Assembly (NCBI RefSeq): GCF_011752565.1
Contig: NZ_VWXK01000001.1
Span: 434,001 to 498,000, forward strand
Source: Pantoea sp. Ap-967
GTDB lineage: Bacteria; Pseudomonadota; Gammaproteobacteria; Pseudomonadales; Pseudomonadaceae
Length of the DNA: 64,000 bases
Direction: 5' to 3'
Shown here in pieces: positions 16,264 through 25,327 of this stretch (positions within the stretch are counted from its first letter, which is position 1; every line of letters begins with the position of its first letter). Below the pieces are notes generated by a model. That model was not told the origin of the DNA, did no database searches, and saw only the letters and a program-made list of their open reading frames with translations. The position numbers and the translations under genes are program-made.

Positions 16264-17432
16264 ACGTGCTCCTCCATCAAGGGCTTTCCCACGAGCGCCG
16301 GCACCGCCGACCGGTCACCAAACGCCATTGGAAGTGCCAATTTGTAGATCTTGAAAGGCGCTTGCACCCGGCTTTTCCCTCCAGGCCCGCGGTTGCTGGC
16401 CAGACGGGCGCTCTGCGGAACGGGTATGAAGAGCTCACGCTGGTAATTGATGATCATTGCATCCGGATTCCACAGCCGCTCGTCCTCGACCAGGACACGC
16501 AGCGAGCCGTCAGGTGACAATACGCTGACCCTGGGCTTGTCATATTCGCCAAGGTACAGGTTGCCTTTGCTGTCTATCGCTGTGCCGGTCAAAGTGCCAG
16601 TGTCGTAGACCAACTGAACCTGTTGCCCGAGCTGCTCTTCGCTGAGCGAGCGGTCGCGCAGCCCGGCGGTTGGCACGCGCCACAACGGGCCAGTCAGTGC
16701 TTGGTAGTAGAGCCATTGCCCGTCCGGGCTGATCTCTATCGGATCTGCGTGCACCTGGTTGTCGGAACCGTCGGCTTTGAGCAACGGCTGACCGCCCTCG
16801 CCTAGTGGTCGGCGACTGCGGATCATCTTTGTCGACAGATGCCCGGCAAGGCGGCGTACAGCGGCGCCGCTCGTGAGGTTGATGACGATGATCGCGCCAA
16901 GGCCGGACTCAGTCAGGTAAATGTGTTCGGAGTCCAGGCGCAGATCGTTGAGCCCTGCGCCCGCAGGTAGCACGTTGGCTGGCAAACTGATGCTGCGCAG
17001 CAATTTACCGTCGCGAGTGTCGAACTGCAGGATTTTCTGTCCGCGGCTCATGCCATCAGGGTTTTCCTCCCCCTGATCGATTGCCCATAGCGTGTCGTCG
17101 TCAAAAATATGGATTGTATTGACCTTGACCATCGCTTGGGCGGTAGGTTTGCCCGCTTTCCATTCATTCCATTGGCCACCGGGAAAAGGTTTGTGTCGAC
17201 CGTCCGGGAGGATCTCTACGATCGAGGGAGTATCCTCGTAGCCTGGCCAGCGAGGCAGCCCGGCAAACAGCCTACCTGCCTTCGTGCTGGCCACCGCATT
17301 GCAGATCCAAGGCAGTTGAGCGACTTCAGTCAAGGACTGCCCGACACGCTCTAGGGCGCGAATGGCTGGGCTGATGCCAAGGAACGCCAATCCAGCACCT
17401 GTAACCTTACATAACTCACGTCTTCTTATCAT
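16260..17432 (-). CDS. Exported major-royal-jelly/yellow-type beta-propeller protein
   Basis: 390 residues starting at 17432 (MIRRRELCKVTGAGLAFLG), preceded by AAGGACG. The N-terminus has consecutive arginines and a hydrophobic core ending AIRALE, which fits a Tat or Sec signal. The body resembles the bacterial relatives of major royal jelly proteins (L-dopachrome-tautomerase-related): GYEDTPSIVEILPDG, GLNDLRLDSEHIYLTESG and ADPIEISPDGQWLYYQAL. These propellers bind small ligands; some relatives have lactonase-like folds. It is the first gene of the operon and overlaps the isomerase by four bases. A periplasmic binding or lactonase role for an oxidised sugar is plausible but unproven. Confidence 0.8.
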   Translation of the reverse strand: MIRRRELCKVTGAGLAFLGISPAIRALERVGQSLTEVAQLPWICNAVASTKAGRLFAGLPRWPGYEDTPSIVEILPDGRHKPFPGGQWNEWKAGKPTAQAMVKVNTIHIFDDDTLWAIDQGEENPDGMSRGQKILQFDTRDGKLLRSISLPANVLPAGAGLNDLRLDSEHIYLTESGLGAIIVINLTSGAAVRRLAGHLSTKMIRSRRPLGEGGQPLLKADGSDNQVHADPIEISPDGQWLYYQALTGPLWRVPTAGLRDRSLSEEQLGQQVQLVYDTGTLTGTAIDSKGNLYLGEYDKPRVSVLSPDGSLRVLVEDERLWNPDAMIINYQRELFIPVPQSARLASNRGPGGKSRVQAPFKIYKLALPMAFGDRSAVPALVGKPLMEEHV

Positions 17433-17589
17433 TGTTGTCGTCCTTGTGGCGTTACTCAGATTTGCTACCGAAGCTTGTCGCAAAAGCATCATTCATGAAA
17501 CTAAAAAAATCAATAAATGACTCAATAAGCATCATTTTTAGACAAGCAAAATGCCCGCCGCTCTTTTAAGCAGCGTGCCAACACATTTA
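17433..17589. promoter_or_regulatory. Promoter region of the propeller-isomerase operon
   Basis: An AT-rich stretch holding two direct copies of AAGCATCATT (17484-17493 and 17527-17536), 43 bases apart. The same 10-mer in reverse appears at 22492-22501, just after the LacI gene and before the gluconate-dehydrogenase operon. A shared regulator is possible; the LacI protein at 21434-22489 is the nearest candidate. Confidence 0.4.
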
Positions 17590-17618
17590 GCAGCGGCCGC
17601 GGCGTTCGCCGCGGCTGC
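17590..17618 (-). terminator. GC-rich hairpin after glucarate dehydratase
   Basis: GCAGCGGCCGCGGCG-TTCG-type inverted repeat starting six bases after the glucD stop, with one bulge. No T-run follows, so termination is likely only in part intrinsic. Confidence 0.5.
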
Positions 17619-17623
17619 CTTCA

Positions 17624-18898
17624 TTAGTAGCGTGGCTTGACTGCTTTCCAGTCAGACCGGTAACGCTGCATCTGCCTGACGTCGTCACGTTGGCGAATGC
17701 CACACGTCAGGTATTGGTCATGCAGCTTACCCAATTGATCGTAATCGAGCGCCACGCCGAGGCCCGGCGCGCGGGTGATCTGCACGCAGCCATCGACGAT
17801 TGGCAGCTTGCCGCCCTTGATTACCTCTTCGTCCGGCTCCTGCCACGGGTAGTGGGTGTCGCAGGCGTAGTCGAGGTTGGGCACCGCTGCCGCAACATGG
17901 GCCATGGCCATCAGGCTGATGCCCAGGTGAGAGTTGGAATGCATCGACACGCCCAGGCCAAAGGTCTCGCACATCTTGGCCAGGATCTGGGTGTCGCGCA
18001 GGCCGCCCCAGTAGTGGTGATCGGCCAGCACGATCTGCACGCTGTTCTGAGCGACGCTGCGGCGGAACTCGTCGAAGTCGGTTACCACCATGTTGGTCGC
18101 CAGCGGAAGGCCGGTGCGCCGGTGCAACTCGGCCATGCCCTCCAGGTTCGGGGTTGGGTCCTCGTAGTACTGCAAGTCGTCACCCAGTAGTTCTGCCATG
18201 CGGATGGCGGTTTCCAGTGACCAGTTGCCATTGGGGTCGATTCGCAACGGCAGGCCCGGGAAGGCCTTTTTCAAAGCCTTGATGCACGATACCTCGTGCT
18301 CCGGCTCCAGCGCGCCGGCCTTGAGCTTGATGCTCTGGAAGCCGTAGGCTTCGATCATGCGCCGGGCCTGGGCGACGATCTGCTCCTCGCTGATCGCCTC
18401 GCCCCAGTTGTCCGCTTTGTAGGGCGAGTCGATGTGCCGGCCATACTTGAAGAACAGGTAGGCACTGAACGGAATGCGGTCTCGGATAGCGCCACCGAGC
18501 AGGTCCACCAGCGGTACGTTCAGCGAATGCGCTTGCAAGTCGAGAAACGCCACTTCGAAGGCGGAATAAGCATTGCTCAACGCCTTGCTTGCATGGGAGC
18601 CAGGCGCCAGCTCGGCGCCAGCCAGGGAAGCAGGCCGATGCGCGGCTACGGTGGCCTTGACGATGCTGCGCAGCTGGTTGAGGTTGAACGGATCCAGCCC
18701 GATCAGTTGCTGCTGCACCGCCTGCTGAATAGCCAGCGCCGGGGCATCGCCGTAGCTTTCGCCCAGGCCGATGTAGCCGGTGTCGCTTTCGATCTCGATG
18801 ATCGAACGCAACGCGTAGGGTTCATGGATGCCGCTGGCATTGAGCAGCGGCGGGTCGCGGAAGGCGATCGGGGTGACGGTGACGCGGGCGATTTTCAA
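17624..18898 (-). CDS. gudD: D-glucarate dehydratase (enolase superfamily)
   Basis: 424 residues. The start is probably the TTG at 18898, overlapping the stop of the MFS gene (TTGA) and placed after GGGAG; no ATG fits the family N-terminus. The protein matches GlucD throughout: FRDPPLLNASGIHEPYALR, IKLKAG (KxK bases), RIDPNGNWS, YYEDPTPN and the catalytic His region MHSNSHLGISLMAMAHVAA, then WQEPDEEVIKGG. It dehydrates D-glucarate (and L-idarate) to 5-keto-4-deoxyglucarate, EC 4.2.1.40. The adjoining carrier is in the same operon, with a LysR regulator divergent to it. No 5-keto-4-deoxyglucarate dehydratase is adjacent. Confidence 0.93.
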   Translation of the reverse strand: MKIARVTVTPIAFRDPPLLNASGIHEPYALRSIIEIESDTGYIGLGESYGDAPALAIQQAVQQQLIGLDPFNLNQLRSIVKATVAAHRPASLAGAELAPGSHASKALSNAYSAFEVAFLDLQAHSLNVPLVDLLGGAIRDRIPFSAYLFFKYGRHIDSPYKADNWGEAISEEQIVAQARRMIEAYGFQSIKLKAGALEPEHEVSCIKALKKAFPGLPLRIDPNGNWSLETAIRMAELLGDDLQYYEDPTPNLEGMAELHRRTGLPLATNMVVTDFDEFRRSVAQNSVQIVLADHHYWGGLRDTQILAKMCETFGLGVSMHSNSHLGISLMAMAHVAAAVPNLDYACDTHYPWQEPDEEVIKGGKLPIVDGCVQITRAPGLGVALDYDQLGKLHDQYLTCGIRQRDDVRQMQRYRSDWKAVKPRY

Positions 18899-20289
18899 GA
18901 GGCTGCTCCCTGTGGACCGGTACGCATGGCGTGATGATGGGTTTGAGTTTGAGCGGCGACGGGGCCGGAAGTCTCCACCTTGGATTGGCCGGGCGAGCCA
19001 CTGCGAGGCGCGGTGCGAGCGAAGAACACTGCCGCCGCAGCCAGTAGCGAAGTGGCCGCCAGACCGTACAACCCGCCCTCGATGGAGCCAGTGGTCTGCT
19101 CCAGGAAGCCGAAGGCGGTCGGCGCGACGAAGCCTCCGAGGTTGCCGATCGAGTTGATCAGGGCGATCACCGCCGCCGCGATTCGGGCATCGAGATATCC
19201 CTGCGGGATCGGCCAGAACAACGCCGAGGCGGCCTTGAAACCAATTGCGGCAAAACAGATAGCGATGAAGGCGAACGCTGCGCCACCAGTGGTTGACATG
19301 AACATGCCGAACGAGGCGATAACCAGCATCAGCGCAACCCAAGCCTGCTGGTGCTTCCACTTGCTGGCCATGGCAGCGAAGACGTACATCGCGACAATGG
19401 AAATGAGCCACGGGATCGAGTTGAACAGGCCGACCTCGAAATCACTCAGGCTGCCCATCTTCTTGATCATGCTCGGCAACCAGAACGTTGCGCCGTAGAT
19501 GGTCAGGGCTATGGCGAAGTAGATGAAACAGAACAGCGCGATCTGCTTGTCGGCGAGCAATTTGAACGCCGAGGGACGACTGACCTGATTTGCCTCGCGG
19601 GCTTTCTGCTCCAGCTCGATGGCCGTGACCAGTGCGTCCTGTTCGTTCTTGCTAAGCCATCGGGCTTGGCGAGGATGCGACTGCAGCCAGAACCAGACGA
19701 ACCCGCACAACACGATGGAGGCGAAGCCTTCGATCAAGAACATCCATTGCCAGCCATGCAGACTCAAGCCGTTGATGTGCAGCAATGCGCCCGATACCGG
19801 CCCGGAGATCACCGACGCAATGGCCGAGCCGCTGAGGAAGATCGCCATCGCCTTGCCACGCTCGGCGGCCGGCAGCCACTGGGTGAAGTAGTAGATGATG
19901 CCAGGGAAGAAACCCGCTTCGGCCGCTCCCAAAATGAAGCGCAAGACGTAGAAACTGGTCTCCCCGCGAACGAAAGCCATGGCCATGGCGGCCGCGCCCC
20001 AGGTGAACATGATTCGGGTCAGCCAGGCGCGGGCACCGTAGCGTTGCAGCAGCATGTTCGAGGGTACTTCGAAAATCGCGTAGCCGATGAAGAACAATCC
20101 GGCGCCCAGACCATAGGCGGCTGCGCCAATACCCAGGTCGGTTTCCATTTGGCTGCGCACAAAGCCGATGTTGACCCGGTCGATGTAGTTGACGATGAAC
20201 ATGATGACAAACAGCGGCAGCACATGGCGCTTGACCTTGGCAGCTGCACTTGCCAGGGCAGCTGGATCAGGCGAGATGGGAAAGGTCAT
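18895..20289 (-). CDS. MFS transporter, probable glucarate/aldarate carrier
   Basis: 464 residues starting at 20289 (MTFPISPDPAALASAAAK) after GGGAG; twelve helices. Its N-terminal half (RHVLPLFVIMFIVNYIDRVN, YGLGAGLFFIGYAIFEVPSN) is nearly the same as that of the carrier at 14035-15384. Belongs to the anion:cation symporter branch that includes GudP. It overlaps glucarate dehydratase by four bases, so D-glucarate or a related aldarate is the likely substrate. AAAAACAA lies before its ribosome site, a Crc/Hfq-type motif. The divergent LysR gene at 20400 is its likely activator. Confidence 0.92.
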   Translation of the reverse strand: MTFPISPDPAALASAAAKVKRHVLPLFVIMFIVNYIDRVNIGFVRSQMETDLGIGAAAYGLGAGLFFIGYAIFEVPSNMLLQRYGARAWLTRIMFTWGAAAMAMAFVRGETSFYVLRFILGAAEAGFFPGIIYYFTQWLPAAERGKAMAIFLSGSAIASVISGPVSGALLHINGLSLHGWQWMFLIEGFASIVLCGFVWFWLQSHPRQARWLSKNEQDALVTAIELEQKAREANQVSRPSAFKLLADKQIALFCFIYFAIALTIYGATFWLPSMIKKMGSLSDFEVGLFNSIPWLISIVAMYVFAAMASKWKHQQAWVALMLVIASFGMFMSTTGGAAFAFIAICFAAIGFKAASALFWPIPQGYLDARIAAAVIALINSIGNLGGFVAPTAFGFLEQTTGSIEGGLYGLAATSLLAAAAVFFARTAPRSGSPGQSKVETSGPVAAQTQTHHHAMRTGPQGAAS

Positions 20290-20308
20290 CGCAGGTAACT
20301 CCCGTTGA

Positions 20309-20316
20309 TTGTTTTT
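20309..20316 (-). promoter_or_regulatory. Crc/Hfq-type motif before the glucarate carrier
   Basis: Minus-strand AAAAACAA (AANAANAA), 20 bases before the start codon and next to the GGGAG ribosome site. Confidence 0.55.
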
Positions 20317-20399
20317 TTGGGGAACAAAACGATGATGGACGGCAGCCATTGTTGCTGTCTAATCTAACCTTTCATGCAATTGATACCCGGAATGAATCA

Positions 20400-21323
20400 A
20401 TGTTCGAACTCACACAGCTTCGCTGCTTTACCACAGTGGCGACAGAGTTGAATTTCCGCCGGGCAGCCGAGCGTCTGAACATGACTCAACCACCGCTTAG
20501 CCGGCAGATACAGCTCCTGGAACATGCCCTCGGGGTCGAGTTGTTCACCCGCACCACACGCACGGTTACCCTCACAGCTGCGGGGCGCGCTTTTTTCGTT
20601 GAAGCGCAGAACCTGCTGGAGCGCGCACAGCAGGCTGCCGTCGCAGCAAGACGCTTCGCAGAAGGGGACATCGGTACTGTCAACGTAAGCTTCGTGGGCA
20701 GTGCGGTTTATGAGTTCTTGCCGAAAGTCATCGCCGAAGCGCGGGTAAACCAGCCGCACGTCAAAATCGTTCTGTCAGAGATGAACACTTATCAGCAACA
20801 CGAAGCACTGCGCGCTCGACGCGTGGATCTGGCCATCGTCCGCGCCCCACTTCTCGAGCTGGGATATGCCACGGAATGCCTCGTGCGTGAACCCTTCGTC
20901 CTGGCTGTACCTTGCGACCATCGACTTGCCCGGCAAACGCCTCTTTCCATCAGTGACTTGGATGCCCAGCCGTTTCTGATGTACGCGCACTCGGCATATC
21001 CGCCGTTCAACGAATTGCTGACCGGAAGACTTCGATCTGCACGGGTGTCTCCCCAGTACGTTCAATGGCTGGGTTCATCGCTGACGATTTTGGCGCTGGT
21101 CAACGCGGGCATGGGCCTGGCTCTGGTACCGCGTTGCGCTAGCAGCGTGGTGTTCAAGAACGTGGTCTTTCGTGAGATTGATCTGGGTGAAGGTGTATTG
21201 AGTGAACTTCACCTGGCCTGGCACGAGGGCAACGACAACCCGGCGTTCACCATGTTGCTGGAGGGTTTGCGCTCGGCAGCCCGGGAGGGTTGGCCTGATA
21301 CAGAATTGGCCGGTTTGGGTTAG
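20400..21323 (+). CDS. LysR-family transcriptional regulator
   Basis: 307 residues starting at 20400 (MFELTQLRCFTTVATELNF). The winged helix occupies residues 1-60 with the LysR signature FRRAAERLNMTQPPLSRQIQLLEHALGVELFTRTTRTV split over two helices, followed by the two-lobed effector domain (SFVGSAVYEFLPKVI, NAGMGLALVPR). It is divergent from the MFS-glucarate dehydratase operon with 110 bases between the start codons, the usual arrangement for an autoregulated LysR activator. Glucarate or galactarate is the likely inducer, from context only. Confidence 0.92.
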   Translation: MFELTQLRCFTTVATELNFRRAAERLNMTQPPLSRQIQLLEHALGVELFTRTTRTVTLTAAGRAFFVEAQNLLERAQQAAVAARRFAEGDIGTVNVSFVGSAVYEFLPKVIAEARVNQPHVKIVLSEMNTYQQHEALRARRVDLAIVRAPLLELGYATECLVREPFVLAVPCDHRLARQTPLSISDLDAQPFLMYAHSAYPPFNELLTGRLRSARVSPQYVQWLGSSLTILALVNAGMGLALVPRCASSVVFKNVVFREIDLGEGVLSELHLAWHEGNDNPAFTMLLEGLRSAAREGWPDTELAGLG

Positions 21324-21433
21324 AAACCTTCACAATCTCGCCCACCTGGCCGGGCCATAGTCCCATAATGCCGTTATCGCCGCAGAAGCGACTCAGGCCA
21401 GGCCTGAAATGCCCGATTGAATTAAGGAATATT

Positions 21434-22489
21434 ATGTCCAAACTGCTTCCTACCATGGCCGATGTGGCGCGAGAGGCGGGAGTATCGAAAGTGACCGTCG
21501 ATCGCGTACTGAACAAACGCGCGCCGGTAAAACCCGCCACTGAGCAGAAGGTGCTGGAAGCTGCCCAGCGCCTGCAGTTCGCGCTGGCCAAGATCCAAGA
21601 TGTTCGAGGCGAACCCAGCACTGCGGCCGAGCCAGGCAGATCGAAATCCATCGCCTTCTTTCTGCTGCGAGGCGATGACGACTTTTACCGCGCGCTCGAA
21701 CGAAGCATGAACCGTCAGGCAGATGCCCATTCTCAGGTGTCGCACCACGAAATTCATTTCATGGATGGCTTGACGCCTGAAGAGTGCGCGGAACTTATCC
21801 TGAAGCAAGGCGCAGGTCATGATGCGATTGCCTTGGCGACGGTCGATCACCCCAGGATCAACCAGGCAGTCGATCAGCTCAGCGACATGGGTGTGCGAGT
21901 GTGTACGTTCATCACTGACATTACCGCATCAATGCGCGCTGGTTACGTCGGCATTGACAACCGCAAGGCCGGGCGCACGGCGGCCTGGGCCATCAGCCGG
22001 TTGAGCTCACGGCCCGGCAAGGTAGGCATTTTGTTGGGTGACCACCGTTTTCTTTGCCAGGAACTCTGCGAAATCAGTTTCCGCTCCTATTTCCGAGAAC
22101 GCTCTTCCCAGTTCAAGGTTCTGGAAACGCAACTGACGTTCGAATCGGCCGGGCAAGCGGCTCTTGTAACCCGTCAGCTCTTGGACGAGCATCCCGATCT
22201 CGTCGGTCTTTACGTAAGTTGCGGAGGCGAGGACGGCGTCATCGAAACGTTGAAATCCAGGGAACGACAGCATGACATCACTGTTGTGACCCATGACCTT
22301 ACCGGCTCCACTCGGGACGCTTTGGTGGCAGAAGTGGTCGACATGACGATATCCCTACCCGTAGATCCAAGCGTCGCTGCCTTGATATCGCTCATGGTGG
22401 ATGCTTCGGTGAACGGTAGCCACGTGCCGGGCATTGGCTTTCAGAACGTACTGATACCATTTGATATCAATACAATCGAAAACCTCTAA
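21434..22489 (+). CDS. LacI-family regulator with sugar-binding domain
   Basis: 351 residues, start at 21434 (MSKLLPTMADVAREAGVSK) after AAGGAA. The HTH spans about residues 8-30 (MADVAREAGVSKVTVDRVLN). The effector domain (SIAFFLLRGDDDFYRAL, GILLGDHRFLCQELCEISF, LYVSCGGEDGVI) looks like the ribose/LacI type-1 periplasmic-binding fold of the group carrying a VTVDRVLN recognition helix, often called sugar-acid or DNA-binding repressors in Rhizobiales and Pseudomonas. It precedes the gluconate-dehydrogenase-like operon on the same strand with 317 bases between them, and may control it. Confidence 0.88.
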   Translation: MSKLLPTMADVAREAGVSKVTVDRVLNKRAPVKPATEQKVLEAAQRLQFALAKIQDVRGEPSTAAEPGRSKSIAFFLLRGDDDFYRALERSMNRQADAHSQVSHHEIHFMDGLTPEECAELILKQGAGHDAIALATVDHPRINQAVDQLSDMGVRVCTFITDITASMRAGYVGIDNRKAGRTAAWAISRLSSRPGKVGILLGDHRFLCQELCEISFRSYFRERSSQFKVLETQLTFESAGQAALVTRQLLDEHPDLVGLYVSCGGEDGVIETLKSRERQHDITVVTHDLTGSTRDALVAEVVDMTISLPVDPSVAALISLMVDASVNGSHVPGIGFQNVLIPFDINTIENL

Positions 22490-22806
22490 ATAATGATGCT
22501 TTAGAAATCATTTCTTGATGTCTACCGCGTCAATTTGGCACACTGTCGGCCTTGACGAGCCTGCACCGCTTTAAAACGGTGCAGCTCATGGGCCAGTTAT
22601 TGCAGTGAAGCGCGTATCGCAGACTGGGTCTTGACCCTGCCCTGTACTCCCCGCCTCCCCTCGTCTCTGGCAAGCCGCCGGGCCTTTGCGCCCTGGCGCT
22701 CTTTGTTGCACCCAGCGAATAACGCATGCGCGCCATACCGGGCGGGTAATCGGCTGCGCGCTTGATACTCAAAACCAAAAAACAAACCACAGACAGGAAA
22801 CCGTGC
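22490..22806 (+). promoter_or_regulatory. Promoter region of the GADH-like operon
   Basis: No gene is visible in these 317 bases. It starts with AATGATGCTT (22492-22501), the reverse of a motif present twice before the 17432 operon, followed by the perfect inverted repeat AGAAAT-C-ATTTCT (22503-22515). A hairpin CTGCACCG/CGGTGCAG lies at 22561-22584 and could terminate the LacI transcript, though it has no T-run. AAAAACAA (22778-22785) is a Crc/Hfq-type site 22 bases before the ATG. Confidence 0.5.
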
Positions 22807-23535
22807 ATGAACCGAAGAGAAGCCCTGTTCTCCCTCGGTACGCTGGCCGCCACCATGGCGGTCGCTCCTGGGATCAAGGCCCTGGAACTCAAAGGCGTTC
22901 CTCACGAAACCCAGCTCAGCGACGACCATCTGCCCAAGCCTGCAGTGCGCAGCGGCGGTTTCATGGTGCTCGACGAAACAGAGCGCAAGACCCTTGCAGC
23001 GGCCTACGATCGCCTGTTGCCAGCGGACCAGTTCGGCCCGTCAGCAACCGAGGCCGGCTGCCTCGAATTCATCGACAGCCAACTGGCCGGTGATTACGGC
23101 ACGGGCAAGGCGCTTTACCTGGAGGGCCCGATCCGTCCGGAAAGCGAGTTGCAACTGATGGGCTCCGCGCAATTCCTGGCTTCGCCGCTAGAGCGCTACC
23201 GCAGTGGGCTCAAGGCCATGCAGGCGTGGGCGCTCAAGACCCATGGCAAACCGTTCGCGGAGCTTGGCGCCGAGCAGATCGACCGCTTCCTCACCGAACT
23301 GGAAGGCGGTCGTCTGGTGCCGGATCCAGGCATCGACAGCAAAGGCTTCTTCGAACTCATGCTGCAGAACGTCCGCGAGGGCTACCTGAGCGATCCCATC
23401 TACGGCGGCAACCGCAACATGGCCGGCTGGAAGATGATCGGCTTCCCCGGTGCCCGTTACGACTACCGGCCCTACGTCGACCGTCGCAACGAAAAACTCG
23501 GCCTGATTCCCGTCAGCCTGATCCCCGCCGACTGA
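22807..23535 (+). CDS. Gluconate 2-dehydrogenase subunit 3 family protein (Tat-exported small subunit)
   Basis: 242 residues starting at 22807 with MNRREALFSLGTLAATMA, a twin-arginine-type signal. The mature part belongs to the GADH small-subunit family (RKTLAAAYDRLLPADQFGPSA, SAFELMLQ-type KGFFELMLQNVREGYLSDP, YGGNRNMAGWKMIGFPG). This subunit is needed to export and mature the flavoprotein encoded next. Start of a four-gene rightward operon with a 19-base gap to the flavoprotein. The enzyme oxidises sugar acids in the periplasm. Confidence 0.9.
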   Translation: MNRREALFSLGTLAATMAVAPGIKALELKGVPHETQLSDDHLPKPAVRSGGFMVLDETERKTLAAAYDRLLPADQFGPSATEAGCLEFIDSQLAGDYGTGKALYLEGPIRPESELQLMGSAQFLASPLERYRSGLKAMQAWALKTHGKPFAELGAEQIDRFLTELEGGRLVPDPGIDSKGFFELMLQNVREGYLSDPIYGGNRNMAGWKMIGFPGARYDYRPYVDRRNEKLGLIPVSLIPAD

Positions 23536-23554
23536 ACCCGCTAAGGAACTACAC

Positions 23555-25324
23555 ATGAGTAATGCACGTCCCAAGGCCGACGTCGTGATTGTCGGCCTCG
23601 GCTGGGCAGGTTCGGTCATGGCCGAAGAGCTGACCCGCGCCGGCCTCAACGTCGTCGCCATCGAACGTGGCGCCTGGCGCGACACCTCAACCGACTTCCC
23701 GCCTGCCGTCGACCCCGATGAACTGCGCTGGACCACCCGCCGCGAGTTGCTGCAGCCAATGAGCGTGGAAACCACTACCTTCCGCAACCGCGTCGACCAG
23801 AAGGCCGCACCCGTACGCAGTTGGTCGGCCTTCCAGTTCGGCTGGAACGTCGGCGGGGCCGGCGCGCACTGGGCAGGCATGTCCTGGCGTTTCACGCCGT
23901 GGGACTTCGAAGTGGCCACCCGCACCCGCGAGCGCTACGGCGCCGGCAAGCTGAAGGAGCTGCAGGTGCAGGACTGGGGCGTCACCTATGACGAGATGGA
24001 ACCGTACTACGATCGCTTCGAGCGCATCGCCGGTACCTCCGGCACCGCCGGCAACATCCAGGGCCAGAAACACCCAGGCGGCAACGTCTTCGAGGGTCCG
24101 CGCAAACGTGACTACCCGACGCCTGCGCTGAAAGACACCCACTGGATGCGCACGTTCCGCAACACCACCGACCAGCTGGGCTACCACCCGTTCACCATTC
24201 CGGCGGGCAACATCTCCCAGGCCTTCGTCAACCCGCTGGGTGTGACCATGGGGCCATGCACGTACTGCGGCTTTTGCGACTTCCACGGCTGCGGCAACTT
24301 CTCCAAGTCCTCACCACAGGCCTGCATCCTGCCGGCCCTGATGCGTCGCCCGAACTTCACCCTGTTGACCGACAGCGAAGTGCTGCACGCGGTCAAACAC
24401 GAAGACGGCAAGACCTTGACCGGTGTGAAGTTCATCACCAAGGAAGGCGTCGAAGGCTTCCAGCCTGCCGACATTGTTTGCTTCACCGCCTATCAGATGG
24501 ACAACGTGCGCCTGATGCTGCTGTCGCGGGTGGGCGAGCAGTACGACCCGCACACCGGGCGTGGCACCATCGGCCGCAACTACAACTACCAGACCTGCTC
24601 CAGCGTTACCGGCTTCTTCGACGACCACACCATGAACCCGTTCATCGGTGGCGGCGCGCTTGGGGTGCAGATCGACGACTTCAATGGCGATAACTTCGAC
24701 CATTCCAACCTCGATTTCATCGGTGGCGCCGGGATCATGGGTTATTCCACCAACGGCCGTCCGATTCAGAACGCCAATACTGTGCGCCCTGGCACCAAGC
24801 GTTGGGGCAGCGAGTGGAAGAAAGCCTATTCGCGCGATTACCAGCAGGCAGCAGGCATTTTCTGCCAGGGCACCTCGATGCCGGTGCGCGGGGCCTATCT
24901 GGACCTCGACCCTACTTACAAGGACCGCCACGGCCAGCCGCTGCTGCGCCTGACCTTCGACTGGAACCGCAACGACACGCGCATGCTGCACTACACCACC
25001 CAGCGCGCGATCGAGATCATGAAGGCCGCCGGCGGCAAGGACATCATGGTCGACAACCAGACCGAGACCAGCTGGAACCCGTATATGCAGCACAGCTCGC
25101 ACACCATCGGCGGTGCGGTAATGGGTGCCGACCCGCACACTTCGGCGCTCAATCCGTTTCTGCAGAGCTGGGACGCACACAACCTGTTCGTGGTCGGCGC
25201 CTCGGCGTTCCCCAACAACGGCGGCTATAACCCGACGGTCACCGTTGGCGCGTTGGCCATCCGGGCCGCGCGGGCGATTCACGAGCAGTATGTGAAAAAC
25301 CCCGGCCCGCTGGTGAGGGGTTGA
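23555..25324 (+). CDS. GMC-family flavoprotein, gluconate 2-dehydrogenase large subunit type
   Basis: 589 residues, the usual length for the FAD subunit of three-component gluconate 2-dehydrogenases. The FAD-binding motif VVIVGLGWAGSVMAEEL is at residues 10-26; the cysteine-rich stretch MGPCTYCGFCDFHGCG lies near 230-245, and the C-terminal GMC signature reads HTIGGAVMGADP and GYNPTVTVGALAIRAA. It lacks its own signal and is expected to be carried out by the small subunit. It oxidises an aldonate such as D-gluconate at C2 and donates electrons to the cytochrome encoded next. In this aldarate-rich setting the true substrate could be another hexonate or pentonate. Confidence 0.93.
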   Translation: MSNARPKADVVIVGLGWAGSVMAEELTRAGLNVVAIERGAWRDTSTDFPPAVDPDELRWTTRRELLQPMSVETTTFRNRVDQKAAPVRSWSAFQFGWNVGGAGAHWAGMSWRFTPWDFEVATRTRERYGAGKLKELQVQDWGVTYDEMEPYYDRFERIAGTSGTAGNIQGQKHPGGNVFEGPRKRDYPTPALKDTHWMRTFRNTTDQLGYHPFTIPAGNISQAFVNPLGVTMGPCTYCGFCDFHGCGNFSKSSPQACILPALMRRPNFTLLTDSEVLHAVKHEDGKTLTGVKFITKEGVEGFQPADIVCFTAYQMDNVRLMLLSRVGEQYDPHTGRGTIGRNYNYQTCSSVTGFFDDHTMNPFIGGGALGVQIDDFNGDNFDHSNLDFIGGAGIMGYSTNGRPIQNANTVRPGTKRWGSEWKKAYSRDYQQAAGIFCQGTSMPVRGAYLDLDPTYKDRHGQPLLRLTFDWNRNDTRMLHYTTQRAIEIMKAAGGKDIMVDNQTETSWNPYMQHSSHTIGGAVMGADPHTSALNPFLQSWDAHNLFVVGASAFPNNGGYNPTVTVGALAIRAARAIHEQYVKNPGPLVRG

Positions 25325-25327
25325 GCC

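Noticed and set aside
24311..25282. A 323-codon minus-strand open frame within the GMC flavoprotein gene
   Set aside because: Antisense to a clear GMC oxidoreductase; no domain and no ribosome site.
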